A stretch of DNA of 47,619 nt from Lentisalinibacter sp964602525. Lineage in GTDB: Bacteria; Pseudomonadota; Gammaproteobacteria; Steroidobacterales; Woeseiaceae. The position numbers were made by a program, and so were the translations under genes. The stretch's first letter is position 1; each line of letters starts with the position of its first letter. The stretch is taken from the NCBI GenBank assembly GCA_964602525.1, contig CAZRSA010000005.1:1-47619 (forward strand). The letters are read 5' to 3'. This document shows, piece after piece, positions 1 to 7,937 of this stretch. Under the pieces are notes generated by a model, which saw nothing but the letters and a program-made list of their open reading frames with translations, had not been told where the DNA came from and did not search any database.

Positions 1-1322
1 AGCGTCGAGCCGGCACGGGGCAGGCCGACGATGAAGATCGGGTCCGGTGCGTCGCAGCCCGTGCCCGCCCTGCTCTCGAACAATTCCCGTGTGCAGGTCT
101 CGATCTGTGCGTCCACCATGGCGGCAGTCTTGTCGGGATCGTAGCCGGAGCGCTCCTGCCGCAAGGCATTACCCCGCCGGTAGAAACGGAACGATTCCTC
201 GTACCGGCTGCGGTCTTCCAACCCTTTGCCGAGTGCGAAGCAAAGATGGATGCGGTCGTCGGCCGCCACGCCCGGCTCCGCCTCGTAGCGGCGCATGTGA
301 TCGAGCTCCTCGTCGGTGAAGCGGTAGGTCTTTGTATTGGCGAGACTCCAGAAGGCGTCGCCGTAATCCGGGCGCAGCCGGTAGGCCTCCCGGTAGGAGG
401 CGATGGCCGCATCCAGGTCGCCGATGGCCTTCTCGGCATGGCCCAGCATCACGTGGACTCCCGCCTTGTTGGTGGTGAAGCCGAGGCAGTCGCGATAGAT
501 GTCGATGCCTTCCTCGATGCGGCCGAGCCCGACCAGGGCACTAGCCCGGGCCAGGCGGAACACCGGGTTGTCCGGCTCGTCCCGCAGCAGGATGTCCGCC
601 TGTTCCAGCGCCTGGCGGAAGCGGCTCTTGCGGTTCAGCACCCGGAGATAATCCAGCCGGGCACGGACGTTGTCCGGGGCGAGTTCCACGCAGCTCTCCA
701 GCAGGAACTCGGCGTCGTCGAGCACGCGCAGGCGCACGCCGATGTCCGCCAGGAGGCGCATGGCCTCGATGTGGTGCTTATTGTGCGCCAGGAAGCGGCG
801 GCAGAGCTGCTCTGCCTTGTACAGCTTGCCCTCGTGGATGAGGTCGAGCACGGCCAGCAGTTGCCGGGGCAGGGAGGCCAGGTATTCCGCCTGAGCCTCG
901 GCGTGGCGCATACGCTCTTCCCGGCCGGCGGCACGGTACAGGTTGGCGAGCGACTTCCACGCCGCCACCAGGCCCGGATTGAGATCGACCGCCCGGGAGA
1001 ACGCCTCCGCGGCCTCGGCCGGCCGGTTGGAGGCGAGGTAGGCGTAGCCCTTCTCCTGCCAGGCGCGGCCGTATTCCGGACGCACCGCCAGCAGGTCGTC
1101 AGCCGCCCGCAGCGCGCCTTCGTAGTCCTGCGCGTAGCGCCGCGCCACCGCGATGGTGTAGCGGGCCTCGAGCTCCTGCCGCGGCGCCGGCGACTCGCCG
1201 AGTACGTCGAGCATGGCGGCCTCGGCCTCGGCGAATCGCGCTGCCTCGATCAGCCGTCTGGCGCCGGCGATGGCGCGCTCGTGGTCCGGCCGCCCGGCCT
1301 CCTGCTCCGCTGCTTCAGTCAC
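1..1322 (-). CDS. TPR-repeat sulfotransferase family protein (3' end cut by window edge)
   Basis: The protein starts at GTG 1322; an in-frame TGA lies a few codons upstream and no other start codon lies between. About 400 residues are helical TPR-like repeats, with phrases such as RPEYGRAWQEKGYAYL, NPGLVAAWKSLANLYR and RPDYGDAFWSLANTK. They are followed by DPIFIVGLPRAGST, which runs off the window at base 1. That last motif matches the 5'-phosphosulfate-binding loop (PRxGxT) that binds the sulfate donor PAPS. In this family N-terminal TPRs precede a sulfotransferase domain, so most of the catalytic domain lies outside the window. The substrate is unknown. The gene follows the TonB receptor on the same strand but is separated from it by a stem-loop. 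Confidence 0.85.
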   Translation of the reverse strand, partial: MTEAAEQEAGRPDHERAIAGARRLIEAARFAEAEAAMLDVLGESPAPRQELEARYTIAVARRYAQDYEGALRAADDLLAVRPEYGRAWQEKGYAYLASNRPAEAAEAFSRAVDLNPGLVAAWKSLANLYRAAGREERMRHAEAQAEYLASLPRQLLAVLDLIHEGKLYKAEQLCRRFLAHNKHHIEAMRLLADIGVRLRVLDDAEFLLESCVELAPDNVRARLDYLRVLNRKSRFRQALEQADILLRDEPDNPVFRLARASALVGLGRIEEGIDIYRDCLGFTTNKAGVHVMLGHAEKAIGDLDAAIASYREAYRLRPDYGDAFWSLANTKTYRFTDEELDHMRRYEAEPGVAADDRIHLCFALGKGLEDRSRYEESFRFYRRGNALRQERSGYDPDKTAAMVDAQIETCTRELFESRAGTGCDAPDPIFIVGLPRAGST

Positions 1323-1383
1323 ATCGTTACCCGGTGCTGCGCCCGTTCATCCCGATTCGGTTTTTCTAAACCCTGAACGCAAG

Positions 1384-1414
1384 AAGGGCAAGCCCGCCAG
1401 GCGGGCCTGCCCTT
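1384..1414 (-). terminator. Stem-loop downstream of the TonB-dependent receptor
   Basis: Bases 1384-1398 pair with 1400-1414 with a single mismatch, giving a GC-rich hairpin between the receptor's stop and the sulfotransferase gene. On the minus strand it is followed by CTTGCGTT, so the T-tract is weak. It is probably a transcription terminator or mRNA-end stabiliser for the receptor. Confidence 0.6.
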
Positions 1415-1434
1415 CCCGTGCGCAATCCGCCGAC

Positions 1435-4134
1435 TCAGAGGAAGTCGTAGGAAATACGCAGGCCGATGGTACGCGGCCGGTTGGTCACGACCTTCGGCGT
1501 ATTCTGCTGCGTGTCGATGTACACCTGCGCGTTCTCGTCGAACAGGTTATCGATGAACAGCTCCGCCGACCAGGTGTCCTTCTCCACACCGAAGGCGAGA
1601 TTCGCGATGGTGTAGTCCTCCTGGACGTAGCGCCCGCCCGGGACCCCGTCCTGGCCGATCAGCTCGGTGCCGAGCGGGGCGCCGAGGAAGTCGCTGGCCT
1701 CCTGCTCGATCTCCAGGCCCGAGCCGGAAACCTGATAGATCCGGCGCAGATTGTCCTCGATCACGTAGGCGTCCATCTTCAGGCCGACCTTGCTCTCGCC
1801 GGTATAGACGAAGCCGCCGGTCACGTAGCCGCGCAGGTTCTCGACCTCGCCGATGGCCGGCACGTCGAAGCCGTAGCGGGCCCGGATGTTGCCGGAGAAT
1901 TCCGGCGAGAACGGCAGCTCGCTGCCGACCGGGGCGGCCACGCCCTGCAGTTCCTGGTTCAGGCGCGTGATCTCGGTATCCAGCACGCTGAAGGCGCCGC
2001 TGATGGTGAGATTCATGGTGGGCTGCCAGATGAAGTCGGCGTCCAGACCGCTGATCTCCGCGTCACCCACGTTGTCGGCGAACCACAGGAAGCTGATGTT
2101 CGTGGGGTCGAAACGCGAGGTCTGCAGGTCGGTGATCTCCGAGTAGAAGGCCGTCGCGTTCAGGCGCAGCGTATCGTCCAGGAAATCGCCCTTGAAGCCC
2201 AGCTCCCAGTTCTCCAGGTCGTCCGTCTGGGAGTAGACCGGGATGCGGAAATCCGCGAAGTTGGGATTGGCCGACCGCGCCGCATCGGCACCAAGCCGGT
2301 TGGTGACCGGCGGGCGGAAGCCTTCGGCGAAGTTACCGAACAGCAGGATGCGGTCGGTCACGGCCCAGTCCAGCGAGAAGCGCAGGATGACGTCGTCCTG
2401 GGTCAGCACGCCGTCGCTGTCGAGGTCGCTCACGTCCAGCTGGCCGCTGTCGATGGCGGCCAATACCGCGGCGCCGTCAAGGCCCACGGCATCCAGTGCC
2501 GCCTCGTCCTGGCTGCCGAGCGCACGCAAGCGGGCCGTCACGTTGGCCGTGGTGGTCGCGCCCTTGTAGTCGTCCTCGATCTCGTACCAGCGCGCGCCGA
2601 CGGCGGCCGTGAGCCGATCGGTGAGGTCGAACTCGAGCTGGCCGAATACGGCGATCTGGTCGGTGTTGCGGGTCACGTCGTTGACGAAGCTGACCTCCGA
2701 CGGGACGGGCTGGCCGCCGACGCGGGTGCCCTCGACGACCGGCACGCTGCGCGCGCCGCCGACGTTCTCGAAGAAGGGGCTGTCGGTGGATGCGATCTTG
2801 AAGTAACCCGTGCTGGCGAGCTCCTGCGCGTCGTAGAACAGACCGGCGGTAAGACGCCAGCGGTTGTCCTGCGGTGTGTTGACGCGGAACTCGTGAGTCG
2901 TGCGGGTGTTCTCGGTGTCTTCCTTGTAGAACTTCTGCGGGTTGAAGCACTCGGAATAGGTGCCGTCGCCCGGGTAGCAGACGTAGTAGGCCGAGAACAG
3001 GCCGCCGTTGGTGTAATGGGTGTAGTCGATGGTGGAGTTCACCGAACGGTCGAGGTAGCCGCCGGTGTAGACGACGTCCAGCATCGCCAGACGGCCGTTC
3101 AGCGTCCAGGTGGTGAGGCCGAAATCGTCCTCGTTGTTGTCCGGCGCGAAACGGTTCACGGAACTCTCGCCGTCCAGATTCGCGTCGTAGGCCCACACGC
3201 CCTCGGTGTCCAGCGTCTGCTGGGTGTGCTGCAGCAGCAGGTCCCAGCGGTCGTTGATGAGCCAGGACAGGCCGAAGCGCCCGCCGGTGTAGGTGGCGTC
3301 GTTGAAGTCCTGCTCCACCAGCTGATCGTTACTGGGGATCGGGATGGTCTGGTTCTCCGGATCCGGCAACGCGCCGCCCGAGATGCGGTCGATCACGACT
3401 GTGCTGCCGTTCCAGCCGCCGTTGTCCGGATCGTTCAGGATGTGATCGATCCAGCCGCCCTGGTTGTCGTTGTAGGCCGCCAGGCGGAACGCCACCGTGT
3501 CGGTGATCGGCAGGTTGAAGTAGGCCTCGACGGAGTTGCTCATCTCGCCGCCGGTGGTGTTGGCGATCTGGGTGTCGAAGCCGGCCTGGAACGAGGAATG
3601 ATCCGGCTTGTTGGTGATGAGCCGGACCGTGCCCGCCTGGGAACTCGCGCCGAACAGGGTGCCCTGCGGTCCCGGCAGCACCTCGACGCGCGCCAGATCG
3701 GTGGCGTAGACGTCCAGGTTACGGCCCTGCAGCGCCACCGGCTGCTCGTCCAGGTACAGCGCCACCGAAGGCTGGAGGCCCTGGACGGAGGACAGCGAGA
3801 TGATGGTCTGGGAGGTGGCGGCGCCGCGGATGTAGATCTCCTGCTGGCCCGGGCCGGTGCCCTGGCTGGTGACGTTCGGCAGGTACAGCGCGTAGTCCTC
3901 GAAGCTGTCGATGCGCAGCTCCTCAAGGTTGTCGCCCTGGAGTGCGGAAACCGCAACCGGGACGTCCTGCATGGACTCCTGGCGCTTGGTCGCCGTGACG
4001 ACGATCTCCTCGATGGCCCGCTTGCCCGGGTCGGCCGGTGCTTCCTGCGCCTGCACCGCGGTGACTGCCGTCGAGCCGGCGCCCGCCGCAAGGGCTGATA
4101 CCACGGCCGCGCGAATCTTCGTGTTCCGTCTCAT
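1435..4134 (-). CDS. TonB-dependent outer-membrane receptor
   Basis: An 899-residue outer-membrane transporter driven by TonB. I chose ATG 4134 because it is preceded by AGGAAGAGG and opens a signal peptide (MRRNTK, then a hydrophobic stretch ending in AVQAQ). A longer in-frame start at 4242 lacks both. The TonB box-like EEIVVTATKR lies at residues 42-51 and the plug domain follows (DVPVAVSAL, YIRGAATSQT, GPQGTLFGASSQAGTV). A large beta-barrel follows, ending in IGLRISYDFL. The substrate cannot be read from the sequence; the family takes up siderophores, other metal chelates, sugars and hydrophobic compounds. An EF-hand-like loop (DLDSDGVLTQDD, residues 570-581) sits in the barrel region. The gene is divergent from the BCCT transporter across a long intergenic gap and is followed by a stem-loop. 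Confidence 0.93.
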   Translation of the reverse strand: MRRNTKIRAAVVSALAAGAGSTAVTAVQAQEAPADPGKRAIEEIVVTATKRQESMQDVPVAVSALQGDNLEELRIDSFEDYALYLPNVTSQGTGPGQQEIYIRGAATSQTIISLSSVQGLQPSVALYLDEQPVALQGRNLDVYATDLARVEVLPGPQGTLFGASSQAGTVRLITNKPDHSSFQAGFDTQIANTTGGEMSNSVEAYFNLPITDTVAFRLAAYNDNQGGWIDHILNDPDNGGWNGSTVVIDRISGGALPDPENQTIPIPSNDQLVEQDFNDATYTGGRFGLSWLINDRWDLLLQHTQQTLDTEGVWAYDANLDGESSVNRFAPDNNEDDFGLTTWTLNGRLAMLDVVYTGGYLDRSVNSTIDYTHYTNGGLFSAYYVCYPGDGTYSECFNPQKFYKEDTENTRTTHEFRVNTPQDNRWRLTAGLFYDAQELASTGYFKIASTDSPFFENVGGARSVPVVEGTRVGGQPVPSEVSFVNDVTRNTDQIAVFGQLEFDLTDRLTAAVGARWYEIEDDYKGATTTANVTARLRALGSQDEAALDAVGLDGAAVLAAIDSGQLDVSDLDSDGVLTQDDVILRFSLDWAVTDRILLFGNFAEGFRPPVTNRLGADAARSANPNFADFRIPVYSQTDDLENWELGFKGDFLDDTLRLNATAFYSEITDLQTSRFDPTNISFLWFADNVGDAEISGLDADFIWQPTMNLTISGAFSVLDTEITRLNQELQGVAAPVGSELPFSPEFSGNIRARYGFDVPAIGEVENLRGYVTGGFVYTGESKVGLKMDAYVIEDNLRRIYQVSGSGLEIEQEASDFLGAPLGTELIGQDGVPGGRYVQEDYTIANLAFGVEKDTWSAELFIDNLFDENAQVYIDTQQNTPKVVTNRPRTIGLRISYDFL

Positions 4135-4622
4135 AACCTCTTCCTGTTTGTCGCTCCGAATATTCCGATACTTCGTCGGCCGGCTTCGTCGCCGGCCGTC
4201 CTGTTCTGGTTCGCCTGCTGCGGCACTCGGCCGGCAGGCCACGGATAGCCGCAGAGCGTCGCGGCGTCAGCCCTCCTCGCGGAGCACCGACGCATCCCTC
4301 CCCTTGACGCTGCACGACCGGGCCGTGTGGCAGGACAGCGAAGCACCACGCAGCACGCGGCACTGTGTCCATCTAGCAACACAGTGTGCCTAGGCCGGCC
4401 CCTGATTGCAAAGTCGCTCGAAATAAATTGTGGTATTTTCGCCATTCTACGACTGCCGCGGAGCTCGGCAAACGGCAGAAAATGTAGTAGGATCAGTAGT
4501 CTGCACTACGCCCCGGGAACGCGGCCTGCAAGCGGGTCCAACGGCGGTCAATGGGCTTGTGCCCCACCCGGCGTTGCGCCGACGTAACAGCCGGTCGCGC
4601 ACGTCAATCGAAAGGAAATCAC
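4135..4622. other. Long divergent intergenic region between receptor and transporter
   Basis: About 490 bases without a supported gene. The left two-thirds are GC-rich. Bases 4404-4500 form an AT-richer pocket (for example AAATAAATTGTGGTATTTTC at 4421-4440), where the promoters of the two divergent genes most likely lie. I could not assign convincing -35/-10 pairs. Open frames crossing this stretch have no ribosome-binding site or recognisable content. Confidence 0.5.
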
Positions 4623-6200
4623 TTGGTTCCGGATCCCACCGAGACGAGACGCTCGCGCCTGCCCCGGCTGCAGATACACCCCTGGGTGTTCGGCTGCTCC
4701 ACCGCGCTGATCGTGCTGTTCGTCGCCCTTACCCTCGCCAACCTGGACACCGCCGACGCGATCTTCAGCCGGACCAAGAGCGGCATCACCTCGAGCTTCG
4801 GCTGGCTGCTGATCCTCTGCGTGCAGGGCTTCCTGCTGTTCTGCGTGTATCTGGCGCTCAGCCGCTTCGGCCATATCCGCATAGGCGGCCCGGGTGCGCG
4901 GCCCTCCTACTCACGGCCGGCCTGGTTCTCCATGCTGTTCAGCGCCGGCATGGGTATCGGCCTCATGTTCTGGGGCGTTGCCGAGCCGGTGACCCATTTT
5001 CAGGATCCACCGGGCGTGCCGGCCATGGGACCGGAGGCGGCGACCCGCGCCATGGACCTGACCTTCCTGCACTGGGGCTTCCATGCCTGGGGCATTTATG
5101 CCCTGGTCGGGCTATCGCTGGCGTACTTCAGCTTCAACCGCGGGCTGCCGCTGACCATCCGCAGCGGCTTCCATCCGCTGCTGGGCGAGCGCATCCACGG
5201 ACCCATCGGCAACGTCATCGACATCATGGCGGTGGTGGCGACGCTGTTCGGCGTGGCCACCTCGCTCGGCTTCGGCGTCACCCAGATCAACGCGGGTCTC
5301 GGCTACCTGTTCGACGTCGGGATGTCCGCTGCCACCCAGCTCACCCTTATCACGGTCATCACCGCCGTGGCGACGGCCAGCGTGGTCTCCGGCCTCGACA
5401 AGGGCATCAAGCGGCTCAGCGAGCTGAACCTGGTGGCCGCACTCGTCCTGATGCTGTTCCTGCTGGTGCTCGGTCCCAGCCTGTTCCTGCTCAAGGGTTT
5501 CGTGCAGAACACCGGCCATTACCTGCAGAACCTGCTGACGCTGGGCAGCTGGACCGAAGCCTATACCCGGGACGCCGGCTGGCAGGGGGACTGGACGGTG
5601 TTCTACTGGGCCTGGTGGATCGCCTGGTCGCCTTTCGTGGGCATGTTCATCGCCCGCATCTCGCGGGGGCGGACCGTGCGCGAGTTCATCCTCGGCGTGC
5701 TGGCCGTGCCGTCGCTGCTCACCTTCTTCTGGGTGTCGGTGTTCGGCGGCGCTGCCCTGTACGAGGCACTGAACGTGGACACGAGCATCATCGATGCCGT
5801 GAACGCCAACGTGGCCACCGCGCTGTTCGAACTGCTGGCCGACTTCCCGCTGGCGGGCGTCACCAGCCTGATCGCCATGATGCTGGTGTTCGTCTTCTTC
5901 GTGACCTCGTCGGACTCCGGGTCGCTGGTGATCGACATCATCACGTCGGGCGGCGCGCTGCACCCGCCGGTGGCCCAGCGCATCTTCTGGGCGGTCACCG
6001 AGGGCGCGGTTGCCGCGGTGTTGCTTGTCGGCGGCGGACTGGCCGCCCTGCAGAGCGCCTCGATAACGACCGGGCTGCCCTTTGCCATCATCCTCATCGT
6101 CATGGCCTGGTGCCTGCTGAAGGCCTTCCGCGAGGAGATCCCGCCGCTGACCCACCGCGCGGCGAAGGCCCACTACAACGGCGGCGACGGAGAATCGTAG
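4623..6200 (+). CDS. BCCT-family betaine/carnitine/choline-type transporter
   Basis: A 525-residue inner-membrane secondary transporter for quaternary-ammonium osmolytes. TTG 4623 is preferred because AAAGGA lies six bases upstream; ATG 4551 would add 24 unconvincing residues. About twelve hydrophobic segments are visible. The glycine-rich segment AGMGIGLMFWG is at residues 108-118. The family signature tryptophan box, FYWAWWIAWSPFVGMFIARI, lies near residues 328-347. From recollection, BetP-type Na+-coupled betaine carriers have Gly at the last position of GMGIG whereas H+-coupled choline carriers tend to have Asp, so the Gly here (about residue 113) favours Na+/betaine; this is inference. 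The gene stands alone, and its stop is six bases from that of the convergent peptidase gene. Confidence 0.9.
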   Translation: MVPDPTETRRSRLPRLQIHPWVFGCSTALIVLFVALTLANLDTADAIFSRTKSGITSSFGWLLILCVQGFLLFCVYLALSRFGHIRIGGPGARPSYSRPAWFSMLFSAGMGIGLMFWGVAEPVTHFQDPPGVPAMGPEAATRAMDLTFLHWGFHAWGIYALVGLSLAYFSFNRGLPLTIRSGFHPLLGERIHGPIGNVIDIMAVVATLFGVATSLGFGVTQINAGLGYLFDVGMSAATQLTLITVITAVATASVVSGLDKGIKRLSELNLVAALVLMLFLLVLGPSLFLLKGFVQNTGHYLQNLLTLGSWTEAYTRDAGWQGDWTVFYWAWWIAWSPFVGMFIARISRGRTVREFILGVLAVPSLLTFFWVSVFGGAALYEALNVDTSIIDAVNANVATALFELLADFPLAGVTSLIAMMLVFVFFVTSSDSGSLVIDIITSGGALHPPVAQRIFWAVTEGAVAAVLLVGGGLAALQSASITTGLPFAIILIVMAWCLLKAFREEIPPLTHRAAKAHYNGGDGES

Positions 6201-6206
6201 GGGGTT

Positions 6207-6890
6207 TCACCGCCGCAATATCGCCCACCAGCGCGCGACGTTCAGCAGGCTCATCAGCGAGGCGGACACGTAGGTCATCGCCGCGGCCCGGAGGATCTTG
6301 CGCGCATGGCGCTCGTCCCCGTCGCGCAGCACCCGCTTCTCGGCCAGCAGCGGCAGGGCCCGGCGGAAGCTGGCGTCGAACTCCGTCGGCAGGGTCGTGG
6401 CGTGCACCAGAATGCCCGACGCCAGCGTCAGGAGGCCGCCGAGGAACATCATGAGGCCTGCCACCGGCGCCCGGGTCACGGCCACCATCACCGGCGAGGC
6501 CATCAGCAGGCCGGCGCCGAGGCGCTCGATGGGCGATATCCAGCGCACGAGCCGGGTGCGCCAGCGCAGTGGCCCGAAACCGCCCGCGTCCTGCAGCGCG
6601 TGTCCCACCTCGTGGGCGGCGACGGTGATGGCGGTCAGCGAGCGGCCGTCATGGTTGTCCGCGCTGAGCCGCACCACCTTCTCGATGGGATCGTAGTGGT
6701 CGCCCTGCTCGGTCACCTCTGTGCGCACTCGCTCGAGGCCCGCCCCGTCCAGCAGATCCCGTGCCAGCCGGGCGCCGGTCACGGGGTAACGGTCGGCGGG
6801 ACGGCTGTAGCGCTCCATGACCCGCTTCACCCAGAGCCCGGGGCCCAGGATGACGACGATACCGATGACGAGCAGCAGGATGATGTGCAT
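6207..6890 (-). CDS. YugP-type membrane zinc metallopeptidase
   Basis: A 227-residue membrane protein of the neutral zinc metallopeptidase family (Bacillus YugP type). It has an N-terminal membrane helix, then the zinc-binding and catalytic motif HEVGH at residues 93-97 within VAAHEVGHALQ. Two hydrophobic segments and the family phrase LPTEFDASFRRAL follow, and a last hydrophobic stretch lies near the C-terminus. Its natural substrate is not known. It is downstream of the patatin gene on the same strand, with a perfect inverted repeat in the gap, so it may be the last gene of the leftward operon or be separated from it by that element. Confidence 0.88.
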   Translation of the reverse strand: MHIILLLVIGIVVILGPGLWVKRVMERYSRPADRYPVTGARLARDLLDGAGLERVRTEVTEQGDHYDPIEKVVRLSADNHDGRSLTAITVAAHEVGHALQDAGGFGPLRWRTRLVRWISPIERLGAGLLMASPVMVAVTRAPVAGLMMFLGGLLTLASGILVHATTLPTEFDASFRRALPLLAEKRVLRDGDERHARKILRAAAMTYVSASLMSLLNVARWWAILRR

Positions 6891-6909
6891 GGGAAGAGTT
6901 TCAGGGTTT

Positions 6910-6952
6910 CGGGGACAGTTGACTCAATTGCTAATAGAGTCAACTGTCCCCG
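6910..6952. repeat. Perfect 16-bp inverted repeat (REP-like)
   Basis: Bases 6910-6925 (CGGGGACAGTTGACTC) are the exact reverse complement of 6937-6952, with an 11-base AT-rich loop. Neither side has a T-tract, so a simple terminator is unlikely. GGGGACAG-type palindromes recur in many proteobacterial genomes as REP/RAYT-associated repeats; I make that link from memory. It sits between the patatin and metallopeptidase genes and could modulate expression of the downstream gene. Confidence 0.75.
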
Positions 6953-6965
6953 TAATTGTTCCCTC

Positions 6966-7922
6966 CTAAGATTCTTCCGGTCTCTCTTCCTGCGCGGCCG
7001 CTTCGGCTTCCTCTTTCTCCAGGCGGGCGCGGCGTCGCAGGAAGCGGCTCAGCTGGCGCTCGGCGGCCTGATAGCCCAGCTCGATCAGTTCGTCGGCGCG
7101 ATCGAACTCCATGATGCTGGCCACGTCCCGGGGGACGGAGATGACCACGTCCGGCGGATAGGCCGCAAGCTTGGTGCGGGCGATCGTGCTCTGCATCGTG
7201 TCGAAGGTCTGCTGGGCGATGTCGAGCATGCTCCAGCCGTCCGAGCCCTCGCGGGTGAACTGGTCGTGCAGGCGGTCCAGGAAGCGGTCGATGAGGCCCT
7301 GCTTGTCCTTGCGGTTGTCCTCGGACAGCGCCGCGCGCTTGCCCGGCAGCCGCAGGTTCTCGTCCGGCGGACCGTTCAGGTTCACCGCGACGGTGAAATC
7401 GGTGGGATCGTCGAAGGTCGGTGCGATCGGCACCGGATTCAGGATGCCCCCATCCAGCAGCGGACGGCCGTCCTTGCGGAAAGGCACGAAGAAGAACGGC
7501 AGCGCGATAGACGCCCGGATGGCCTCGAACAGCGAGCCGCTGTTGATCCAGACCTCCTTTTCCCGCGCGATGTCCGAGGCCACGGCCGTGAACCGCACCG
7601 GCAGATCGGCGATGTCGTGGTCGCCGACGAAGTCCTTCAGCACGTTCATGATGCGGGTACCGTCCACGAAGCCGGACTTGCTCAGCGTGAAATCCAGCAG
7701 CCGCACGATGTCGCTCTTGCGCACGGCGGAGGCCCAGTCCGCGTACTCGTCCAGCTTGCCCGCCGCATAGCAGCCGCCGACGAGCGCGCCCATCGAGGCA
7801 CCCACCACCGAGGAGATCGCCAGATCGTGTTCCTCGATCCAGCGGATCACGCCGATGTGTGCATAGCCCCGGGCGCCGCCGCTGCCCAGCACCAGCGAAA
7901 TCTCGCGTTTCCGTTCGCTCAC
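6966..7922 (-). CDS. Patatin-like phospholipase / lipid acyl hydrolase
   Basis: A 318-residue protein of the RssA/patatin family, which hydrolyses acyl esters with a Ser-Asp dyad. The oxyanion-hole motif GSGGARG lies near residues 13-19. The nucleophile is Ser43 in GASMG, and the catalytic Asp is residue 157 in LLDGGILNP. The GTG start at 7922 is preceded by GGAG. The C-terminus is rich in Arg and Glu. It is 15 bases downstream of the acyl-CoA synthetase gene in the same leftward operon, which suggests it releases fatty acids from stored or membrane lipid for that enzyme to reactivate. That role is inference. Confidence 0.9.
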   Translation of the reverse strand: MSERKREISLVLGSGGARGYAHIGVIRWIEEHDLAISSVVGASMGALVGGCYAAGKLDEYADWASAVRKSDIVRLLDFTLSKSGFVDGTRIMNVLKDFVGDHDIADLPVRFTAVASDIAREKEVWINSGSLFEAIRASIALPFFFVPFRKDGRPLLDGGILNPVPIAPTFDDPTDFTVAVNLNGPPDENLRLPGKRAALSEDNRKDKQGLIDRFLDRLHDQFTREGSDGWSMLDIAQQTFDTMQSTIARTKLAAYPPDVVISVPRDVASIMEFDRADELIELGYQAAERQLSRFLRRRARLEKEEAEAAAQEERPEES

Positions 7923-7937
7923 GACAACAATCTCCGT

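Noticed and set aside
246..1376. Plus-strand open frame of 376 codons at the left edge
   Set aside because: It is antisense to the TPR-sulfotransferase gene, whose TPR repeats and PAPS-loop motif are clear.
1213..4098. Long plus-strand open frame (961 codons) opposite the TonB-dependent receptor
   Set aside because: Same GC shadow effect; the minus strand has a signal peptide, TonB box, plug and barrel and a good ribosome-binding site.
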